A DNA stretch of 64,000 nucleotides from positions 326,065 to 390,064 of the forward strand of contig JAEWVR010000031.1 in NCBI GenBank assembly GCA_023459055.1, given 5' to 3'. Source of the stretch: Fibrobacterota bacterium (lineage in GTDB: Bacteria > Fibrobacterota > Chitinivibrionia > Chitinivibrionales > Chitinispirillaceae). Positions 52,998 to 60,900 of this stretch are shown one piece after another. Position 1 is the stretch's first letter. The number at the start of each line of letters is the position of its first letter. Under the pieces are notes generated by a model. That model worked only from the letters and a program-made list of their open reading frames with translations, was not told the DNA's origin and did no database searches. A program made the position numbers and the translations under genes.

Positions 52998-54805
52998 GAT
53001 TATCAGATTCGCTGACAATAATTCCCGTCTTACATGGAAAGGCTGTGTTTTCAAGACAAATCCGTTCTGCTTGTCTTAAAGAAAAATTCGACTGTATCGC
53101 GATTGACATCCCGGATATATTCGAACCGGATCTCGTCGAGGCTGTCGAGACACTTCCTGTAATCAGTGCTGTCTGCGCGCGTCAAAAAAACGGACGGGTT
53201 TATTATATTCCGGTTGATCCCTGTGATGCGACTATTGAAGGCATTCGTCAATCGTTTCAACTACAGGCAAAGCTTTCGTGTATTGGATATCCTGAACTTG
53301 TCTCAAGGCCACCAATGCCCCCTGTACCCGATGAATACGCATCAGAAATTACCGGAATTGACATTTACAATGCTCTTTGCGTACAGTCAATCGGCAATCC
53401 GGAACAAGGATCAGAACATGACCTCGCGGGCCAGTTTATTGCATCACACATACTCTCCTTATTGTCAAAGCATAAAAAAGTACTTGCGATTGTTCATTTC
53501 AGAAATTTCGTACGAACACTCCACCACCTCAATCAGGAAATATCCTATAACCGGGTCTATCCCGATACCCCTGGCTATGAAATCATTACAAGAGTTATTA
53601 ATCCGGATCATTTATATTTTGCACTTGGCGAAATACCTTTCGTAACCGGTAAATTTGAAAAAGAACGATATGATCCGTTTGCAGAAAATTTTGATATTAT
53701 TAATGTGATAAAAGATCTTTTCAGAGAAACACGTGATGAATACTTTGATAACCAGGATGATATCAGTACACTTTCACCTGTAAGGATTCAGGCTGCACTC
53801 ACGTTTCTCAGAAATCTAACCGTTATGTCAAATTCAATGATACCATCACTAATGGATATTATCGAGAGTGCCAAAGGTGTTGGAGGAAACGCTTACGCAA
53901 TCCGGATTCTTAAAAGCGCGAAGTACTATCCATTTTTCTCACCTGAGGACCAGAACCAGATACATATAGGTATTGACAAAGTATCCATCAGAGAATGGGG
54001 AAATGGCCTTGATGCCATCAACTTATTCAGAGATACAGAGCTCAGCTGGCGAACAATCTCGATAAAGCCGGACCCATCACTTGACAAAAAGGTTAAATAC
54101 CGGTATTCCTGGAATCCCTATGGGATGTGTTCACATGTTCCTGAAGATAAGAAAATTGAACATTTTAATACACACATCCGTGCTAAAGCAATAAAAATAC
54201 TTACAGAAGACTATGTTAAAAACGAGAAGTTTACTTCTTCTGTAAAAGACGGTATTGACATAAGAGAGACGCTTCGAAACTGGCATACCGGCAACATTTA
54301 CGTTAAAGAAATTCCCCCATCACGCGGTAAAATTGATACAGTGGTAATTATTTTTGATGAAACCAACGATTCTCTCTATCCCCATTGTACGACATGGTAC
54401 GCAGAACATCCTGAAGAATCAACATTATCATTTTATGCAACCGACCCATTTGTAAACCTCATCGGCCCGGGTGTTGCAGAATGTAACTATGGCGGCCTTG
54501 CGCTGTTGTTCCCGCCAAAATCAATCCCGAATGTATTTGCGGTATCCGAATTCCTGAAACTTAAAAATTTCGCTGCCCGTCTGACGTATGGTTCAATGCT
54601 TTTCAGCAGAGAAAAAAACATTGCCTATGTTGCTGCAAAAAAACCGGGCATTGAGCTAAAGAACCTTGCATCAAAACTCGGAAAACATCTTATCTGGCTT
54701 CCACTCTCGTCCTTTTCGAATGAGACCTTGCGCAAACTTCGCAAATTTCATATACTTAATGGTAAGGATGTTCGCAGCTGGGCAAGCAGATTTATTGGTG
54801 ACTGA
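52994..54805 (+). CDS. ChaN/TraB-like (DUF5682-like) protein with degenerate vWA-like C-terminus; partner of the AAA ATPase
   Basis: 603 residues, GTG start coupled to the AAA gene. The N-terminal 180 residues read like the ChaN/TraB/DUF5682 group: 'LTIIPVLHGKAVFSRQIRSA', 'CIAIDIPDIFEPDLVEAVET', 'YYIPVDPCDATIEGIRQSFQ' and 'VLAIVHFRNFVRTL'. The C-terminal 200 residues carry 'IDIRETLRNWHTGNIYVKE' followed by 'KIDTVVIIFDETNDS', the layout that precedes and includes the MIDAS strand of CoxE-like vWA partners, but with D-E-T-N-D instead of DxSxS, so metal binding is doubtful. The middle (about 250-390) is helical. Known multigene systems have MoxR, DUF5682 and vWA as separate genes; here two seem fused. 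Assignment is from pattern reading. Confidence 0.6.
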   Translation: MRLSDSLTIIPVLHGKAVFSRQIRSACLKEKFDCIAIDIPDIFEPDLVEAVETLPVISAVCARQKNGRVYYIPVDPCDATIEGIRQSFQLQAKLSCIGYPELVSRPPMPPVPDEYASEITGIDIYNALCVQSIGNPEQGSEHDLAGQFIASHILSLLSKHKKVLAIVHFRNFVRTLHHLNQEISYNRVYPDTPGYEIITRVINPDHLYFALGEIPFVTGKFEKERYDPFAENFDIINVIKDLFRETRDEYFDNQDDISTLSPVRIQAALTFLRNLTVMSNSMIPSLMDIIESAKGVGGNAYAIRILKSAKYYPFFSPEDQNQIHIGIDKVSIREWGNGLDAINLFRDTELSWRTISIKPDPSLDKKVKYRYSWNPYGMCSHVPEDKKIEHFNTHIRAKAIKILTEDYVKNEKFTSSVKDGIDIRETLRNWHTGNIYVKEIPPSRGKIDTVVIIFDETNDSLYPHCTTWYAEHPEESTLSFYATDPFVNLIGPGVAECNYGGLALLFPPKSIPNVFAVSEFLKLKNFAARLTYGSMLFSREKNIAYVAAKKPGIELKNLASKLGKHLIWLPLSSFSNETLRKLRKFHILNGKDVRSWASRFIGD

Positions 54806-54830
54806 CACGTTTACCAGCTGCGGAAAACTC

Positions 54831-55712
54831 ATGAACGGAATAACAGTAATGTACCGCAATGGTTTTTATATACTATTCATAATAAGTCTCTTTACACCGC
54901 AATCGTTGCATGCAGGAAAGAGCGATGATACAATATTTTTTAAATTTATTGAACAGAAGATTCGTCTTGATTACCAGACTTGTACCGGTGATTATTCACC
55001 TATCCCACTTAGCAAATTGATACAGTGGAAAAACTCAATTGACAGTGTAGTAGCACGCAACGATTATCCCGGAATACTGCAATCTTTTTTCGAAGATTCA
55101 TCAAACAGTAATTCCCGCAGTCTTCCCTGTGAAATAGTTGCCTGGTACCAAAACAAAATGTTTGACAAACATAGTAAAGACAGTCTTGCAAAAGTTGCAG
55201 CCAAAGCAGCTATTAAGAAGACATCTGACTCGTTGATGCTTGCAAATAAACTTTCTATAGTAAAACGTACGCCTGTTGACATTATGGATATTCCCTTTGG
55301 TGTATCACACCGGATTGTAGTAACGCTTCTTACAAACAGGGGAATTACTGATATTGTCGATCATAAATCAATTCTCTACTACACTGATTCAAGCAGCCAG
55401 ACATTCTTTATCAGGGCATTTTTCTTTAACGAATCTGGAACCTATTACAAATATGAGACAGAAACCCGCACAGTAAGACCAGACAGCCTTGATATGGTTC
55501 TTCGCCCATTACTGTTAAATATGGAAGCACTCTACCGCGAATTGACATCATCAGAACCATCGAAAACATATTACATCGGATTCAACGATATCACTCATGG
55601 GAAACTATCTATCAGCAAAACATGGAACATAAAAGGAATTAAAATTATTACTGGATTGTCAATACACAATAATCTGTTCTATGCAAAGTCAATAGTCATT
55701 TCAGAATTGTAA
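54831..55712 (+). CDS. Secreted protein of unknown function downstream of the AAA pair
   Basis: 293 residues from the ATG at 54831, or 287 from 54849; either gives a signal peptide ('GFYILFIISLFTPQSLHA', cleavage after SLHA). The upstream frame overlaps the 603-residue gene and is ignored. The mature chain is mixed: an N-terminal helical part ('IRLDYQTCTGDYSPIPL', 'QSFFEDSSNSNSRSLPC'; the two Cys may form a disulfide) and a C-terminal beta-rich part ('RIVVTLLTNRGITDIVDHKS', 'TFFIRAFFFNESGTYYKYET'). I do not recognise it. It lies 25 bases after the AAA-partner gene and is probably co-transcribed. Confidence 0.7.
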   Translation: MNGITVMYRNGFYILFIISLFTPQSLHAGKSDDTIFFKFIEQKIRLDYQTCTGDYSPIPLSKLIQWKNSIDSVVARNDYPGILQSFFEDSSNSNSRSLPCEIVAWYQNKMFDKHSKDSLAKVAAKAAIKKTSDSLMLANKLSIVKRTPVDIMDIPFGVSHRIVVTLLTNRGITDIVDHKSILYYTDSSSQTFFIRAFFFNESGTYYKYETETRTVRPDSLDMVLRPLLLNMEALYRELTSSEPSKTYYIGFNDITHGKLSISKTWNIKGIKIITGLSIHNNLFYAKSIVISEL

Positions 55713-55764
55713 CGACAAAATTATCATATGCATTACCGGCAGCCAGTCACCATAATTAGACATA

Positions 55765-55920
55765 TCAGTTTAAAAAGTAATGCAGAATTGCCATACCAAG
55801 AAAAAACAATGCAGCCAGATCAATCAGGACCCGAAACAGGATACAATATACGCACAGTTCATCTCTGGTAATCGTTCTGGATGATCTCTTTGCAATAGTT
55901 TCGGTATGATGTTTTTCCAT
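55765..55920 (-). CDS. Small putative membrane protein, 51 aa
   Basis: Read from the ATG at 55920 to TGA at 55765. The first 22 residues are polar and basic ('EKHHTETIAKRSSRTITRDE'), followed by 'LCVYCILFRV' with a CxxC and a membrane helix ('LIDLAALFFLGMAILHYFLN'). The charge distribution is that of a real single-pass protein, but there is no good ribosome site and no family recognised. It lies between the secreted-protein gene and the NusG-II gene, on the opposite strand. Confidence 0.4.
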   Translation of the reverse strand: MEKHHTETIAKRSSRTITRDELCVYCILFRVLIDLAALFFLGMAILHYFLN

Positions 55921-55999
55921 AGCCGCTCGTCATTTTTGTTGTGCTTTATATTCCGTTTTATTATTATACAATTCTATTACAACTTCTACAAAGAGAATT

Positions 56000-56386
56000 A
56001 TGGTACACAAATCTATTGCAGTTTTCCGCTGGGGTGATATTATCGTGATTCTGATTTTGTTAACAGGATGTGCACTTTCAATACCATTACTATCTGCTAA
56101 CACGCCTCAAATCGTTGATATATATAAAGATAACAGTATTGTTGCAACATACCCTCTTGCTTCTGACAACATCGTTTCAGTTCAGGGGATCAACGATACG
56201 ATGATTATTGCCATTAAAAATGCGGGCGTGGAAGTTATTGACGTTCACTGTCCGCATAAACTTTGTATGAAAAGCGGCCGCATAACTCATCAGGGACAGC
56301 AGATTGTTTGTGCTCCCAACCATATTCTTATTTCCATCAGTGGTAATCCCAACCAGGAAGAGGTACCTGATGGCATTGCACGATAA
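56000..56386 (+). CDS. NusG domain II-containing membrane-anchored protein
   Basis: 128 residues with an N-terminal signal anchor ('IIVILILLTGCALSIPLLS', about 14-32), then a NusG-II beta domain ('VDIYKDNSIVATYPLASDNI') with the conserved 'VHCPHKLCMKSGRITHQGQQ' and 'CAPNHILISISG'. The three cysteines are typical of this family. Such proteins usually neighbour Gx transporter, ApbE or Rnf genes in anaerobes. Its last 17 bases overlap the next gene's start, showing tight coupling. Confidence 0.88.
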   Translation: MVHKSIAVFRWGDIIVILILLTGCALSIPLLSANTPQIVDIYKDNSIVATYPLASDNIVSVQGINDTMIIAIKNAGVEVIDVHCPHKLCMKSGRITHQGQQIVCAPNHILISISGNPNQEEVPDGIAR

Positions 56387-57512
56387 TCATACCGAAATGA
56401 ATGAAACCGTTGAAAAAACACTCTGGATACTCATAGCATTATCCTTAAGTGCCATTGAGATGCTGCTCCCCCGCATTCCTTTTTTACCATGGTTGAAACC
56501 AGGCCTGGCAAATTGTATCACACTGTTATGGATTGTTCGTTATGGCACTATTGATGCGGTCTTGTTTTCATTTCTTCGCTCATGGATTATCAGCTTTTAT
56601 TTCGGTTTTTCCATTATCACCTTTATGTTAAGCACAAGCGGAGGAGTTGTTGCGACAGTCGCGATGGGTATATGTTTGAAATTATCACGAAATAATGCAG
56701 CATTTGGTACTATCGGTTTGAGTATGATTGGTGCAGCCGCACATAATTGTACCCAGATACTTGTGATCTATATAACAATGGCTCAAAATTCATTTATCTT
56801 TTATCAACTACCGTTTATGTGTGGTGCATCACTTGTTTTTGGCCTGCTTATCGGCCTTCTGGCGCCTACAATTTTTTCGATAATTGATATTCGGGATAAA
56901 TTACAGCCAATCGGATCCAGGTATCCATCCATGCAATCAATTATTCCAAAAAAAGCTGCTTCATTTGCCGGGCTTGTTTTTTTTACGCTTTGCATCTGTA
57001 TTATTTTTGTTAAATCAAGTGTGATACTGGTAATTGCTGCGGTTATGATAAGTATTTGTGTTCAATTGATTTGCAGTGTATCACTTCGTACTCTTATGTA
57101 CCCGTTCAGATTTTGGCCTTTTTTTCTTTTTGTCGCACTTATTTATCTCTTTTTCTCGTATGGAAAAAAGATACATGGTATTCCTTTTATTACCCTTGAG
57201 GGTCTTACTGAAACGGGAAACCAGTTTTTACGGCTCTGGTTCTGGCTTCAGACATCTCAATTGCTTACACATTTCAAATTCCATACCTTTTTCTTTACAC
57301 TACTGTGCAGAGCATTTCCATCATCTGCATCAATTTTCAATGCTGCTTTGTTTGCACTTGAGTTCTTTCCGGACGTACTAAACTTTTCACGCAGTAAAGA
57401 CTCATTTAAAAATCTTAATTTTTTTAAACGTCCCTTTAAATCAATACAAGAGTACACTGACAGACACAAAAACCTGATTATAAATAAATTAAATAATTAC
57501 CATAACGCATAA
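56370..57512 (+). CDS. Gx transporter family protein fused to an EcfT-like transmembrane domain
   Basis: 380 residues from the ATG at 56370 (GAAGAGGTACCTG upstream; overlap with the NusG-II gene). Residues about 15-185 match the Gx transporter/heptaprenyl-diphosphate-synthase-component-I family ('EMLLPRIPFLPWLKPGLANC', 'FLRSWIISFYFGFSIITFML', 'GAAAHNCTQILVIYITM'). After a linker, residues about 195-375 are a second set of membrane helices ending with 'FITLEGLTETGNQFLRLWFW' and 'NAALFALEFFPDVLNFSR', the pattern of EcfT/CbiQ transmembrane components of energy-coupling transporters. No ATPase component is nearby. Substrate unknown. Confidence 0.7.
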   Translation: MALHDNHTEMNETVEKTLWILIALSLSAIEMLLPRIPFLPWLKPGLANCITLLWIVRYGTIDAVLFSFLRSWIISFYFGFSIITFMLSTSGGVVATVAMGICLKLSRNNAAFGTIGLSMIGAAAHNCTQILVIYITMAQNSFIFYQLPFMCGASLVFGLLIGLLAPTIFSIIDIRDKLQPIGSRYPSMQSIIPKKAASFAGLVFFTLCICIIFVKSSVILVIAAVMISICVQLICSVSLRTLMYPFRFWPFFLFVALIYLFFSYGKKIHGIPFITLEGLTETGNQFLRLWFWLQTSQLLTHFKFHTFFFTLLCRAFPSSASIFNAALFALEFFPDVLNFSRSKDSFKNLNFFKRPFKSIQEYTDRHKNLIINKLNNYHNA

Positions 57513-57922
57513 GTTCCCCTGGTTGCATCCACAACCGCAACTGTGACTCATCATTTCATCAGCCATATGTAATCTGCAAATCAACAGCCATGATGTGTAA
57601 GATACCCAGGTTTGAGTGTACCGGAAGTATTATCCTAAAATCTGCAGTTGGATCGCGGTGCTATCCGCAAGCTATCATCCCATCTTGCTTTACAAAAATA
57701 CTCACCATACTACACCGAGTATGCCTGCGTTTTTTGTAAAACAATCTGTAATAATATCTTGTGTATATCACTTACGCTCAACCGCGGAATTTAGGATTAT
57801 CATAAAGCAGAATTCAATCCACCGCATACACTGTTTTGTCATAATTCCCTATTGATTTTTACTCTCCATGTTTGATAATATATATATAGATATATTTAAA
57901 CGTTTAACTTCAAGGATCAAAT
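57513..57922. other. Intergenic region before the giant TPR gene
   Basis: About 410 bases. A 25-codon minus-strand frame ending 57495-57566 region would encode a Cys-rich peptide ('SHSCGCGCNQG') but has no ribosome site. No riboswitch or tRNA was recognised. A run of TATATATAGATATATTT at 57880-57897 precedes the ribosome site AAGGA. Confidence 0.4.
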
Positions 57923-60900
57923 ATGCGCATTAAATCATTCTTTTTAATCACATTGATGATTGCCATGGTTGCTTCCGGAGCATCTAAAAAAGAGAGTAAA
58001 CCACAGTTTAACCTGATAACAGCCCTTCCAATTGATGTTTCTTCATCAAAAGAAAAGACTAAATGGGCTGTTGCCTTTTTTGATACGTATATCAGGTTCA
58101 GGCTTGAGCCACTCAAAGAGATACATACCTTTCCACGTGAATATGTGTATAATTTAATTCCTCAGCTCTATACTTTTACACCGACTGATGAAAGCACCTA
58201 TTACTCCGCAGCGCAAAAGAGTAATGCGACACATTTCATGGTTCCGCAGTTTGAATTTACAAAAAATAAAACAGTACTCTTTAATGTCAATGTTGTCGAT
58301 ATCCAGACCAGATCCACCATTGTATCTTTTGACAGGGAATTTTCAGTCGATCAGATACCTCAGAATCTGGACTCCATTATTTGTAAAATGTTTAATCAAA
58401 TTAACTACCCGCTTACATCACAAAGCGAGCGGTTTTTCCAGATTTCGATCGCTGGTCCATCACTGCGTTCGCTTAAAATGTTCGGAGAAACAATTTACGA
58501 AGAAAGAAACACCTTAACACCATCATGGACTAAATTTGCATCGGAGTACGAAAAATGCATATCCAAAGATCCGACACTGCTTATTGCTCATTATAATGGC
58601 AGTGATGCAATGATGAAGGCTGGACAATACGAGAAAGCATCAAAGTATCTCAGAGAGTTACTCGATCTTGTCCCAATTCATACCGATTTATTTCTAACTT
58701 TGTCAACAGCTTACAGAATGAGCAACAAGCCCGCTGATGCGTATCTGATTACATCAAAATTTGACCAGATGGGACTGAAAACCAATCCGTACTTATTCGA
58801 AAAAGCGAAGGTTTTTGAAGCTCTGAAGCAATTAACCAATGCTTACAAGGTGTATTATCAAATACTTCAGAATGATCCGAAGCATGCGGATGCGCTGCTT
58901 TTTTGCGCACGTTTTTATAATAATGATCTAAAATTTTCAAGTTCCATACCTTTTTCTGATGCACTTATCAAGCTCGATAACAATAACGGATATGCTTTTT
59001 TCGAAAAGGGCCGCAGTCTGCTTGGACTTGGTAAAATAGATCTGGCGGTAAGCGCGCTTCAGAATGCAAATAAGCTTCAGCCATCAGATCCATCATTTGC
59101 AGAGTACCTCGGTGATGCACTGGTAAAGCAGAATAAAAACAGTGATGCAGTCGAATGGTATTCAAAAGCACTTACAGCTTCCGGAAAATCATTTCCGCTT
59201 CTTATTAAAACTGCAATAAGCATGCAAAACAGCGGCAAATCTGCTGATGCCCTTTCACTGCTTGCCAAGAACGTACCTCAATATTCCAGTGAACCACTTC
59301 TTAAAAAGCACATTGGATTGCTTGAGTATGATAACAACAATTTTTCTGCTGCGATCAATCCATTAACCGAATATCTTAAAACCGACCCGAATGATTTTGA
59401 TGTACTTTTTACGCTTGGCTTGACATATCAAAAGGTTGGAAAATTTGATGATGCACTTGTTTCACTACAAAAAGCACTTCCAAGGACAACCCGTAAACTT
59501 GATTGTAGTATGGAAATAGCCCGCGTCTACCTGAATAAAAATGATGCAAAATCCGCGCAGACAGTTTTAAAGGAAATCATTGCTCAAAAACAGATTAAAG
59601 GTGCCTATGCGCTTATGGGTGATGCATCGTTGCTTAACAAAAATATCAAGGATGCATTATATAATTATTCAAAAGAGCGTGAATTGCATGGTAATGATAA
59701 GATCGTTCAGGAAAAAATCGCCCGTCTTCATTTCCAGAATAATGCATTTGCGCAAAGTTCTCTTGAATATAAACGGTTGCTCCAAATCATGCCAGACCAC
59801 AATAACGCACGATATTTTATTGCAATTATCATGCTGAAAGATGGCAACTTCGATGGTGCTGAAAGTGTTTTGCGTGAGGCACCTGCCTACGGTGACCCAT
59901 CACTTGACATCCTATACATGCTCGGTGATGAGTATTTCAACAAGAGTAAGTTTGCAAATGCATCTGAATATTTTAATAAAATTGTTTCGCAGAAACCTGA
60001 TCATGAAGATGCATTACGTAAATGTGCACTATCATATATCAACGCAAAAAAAGAAACCGAAGGTGCTGAATATTACTTGAAATTATTTGATCTGAATAAC
60101 TCCAAATATTCCAATCTACTTGCTGAAGCAGGGCATTTGTTTTATAAAAATGAATCAAATGCAAAAGCGATCGCTGCATATATGCTCTATTTGAATCGCG
60201 GTTTTACTGATCCGGTTGTAAGCAGACGTTATGCGGAACTTGAATATGCCAATAAAAACTATGCTACTGTATGCACATTACTTAAAAATGTCAATGGAAC
60301 ATCACCGGATGACCGTAGTATTCTTTTACCGCTCGCAGATTCACGCTGCCAGACTGGTGATTTCAAGGGCGCACTGCCGTTGCTTAATACAATAGTTACT
60401 AATGACAAAAATAACAAAGCGGCAATCAGACTTATTGCTCTGGCAAACGAAAAAACAGGTGATATCAAAAAAGCCATTACCTACTACGAATTATATACGC
60501 AGTATCCACGAGAGATGGATTTTGACTCTGTAACCTTTCATTTAGGTGAGTTATATGAATCACAACAAATGGTCTCCAATGCAATACAACGTTATGAGGA
60601 TTCAAGAAAACTGTTTCCCGAAGCATTACATTTTCATGAACGGCTGAGTGTTATCTATATGAAACAATCGCTCTGGAAACAGGCACAAGAAGTACTTGAA
60701 GCAGCCCATGAGTCACCGGAAGTACAACCGGAGATGACCAAAAAACTTGCATCAGTATATTACCAGCGGGATGCAATTGACAAATCAATTACCACCTGGA
60801 GAACATATCTTGACAAAGTAAGTACTGATGCCGGCGGATGGTATGAGCTTGGTCAGATATATTACAAAAAAGAAAATTTCCAGGATGCAATTACCGTTCT

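Noticed and set aside
54666..54830. Upstream part of the frame of the secreted protein
   Set aside because: It lies inside the 603-residue gene in another frame; the signal peptide starts only at 54831 or 54849.
57495..57566. Minus-strand 25-codon frame encoding a Cys-rich peptide with 'SHSCGCGCNQG'
   Set aside because: The CGCGC cluster looks metallothionein-like, but there is no ribosome site, the frame is very short and overlaps the end of the Gx-EcfT gene.
57513..57700. Cobalamin or other riboswitch before the TPR gene
   Set aside because: Some GC-rich stems are present, but none of the conserved boxes of known riboswitches was recognised on either strand.
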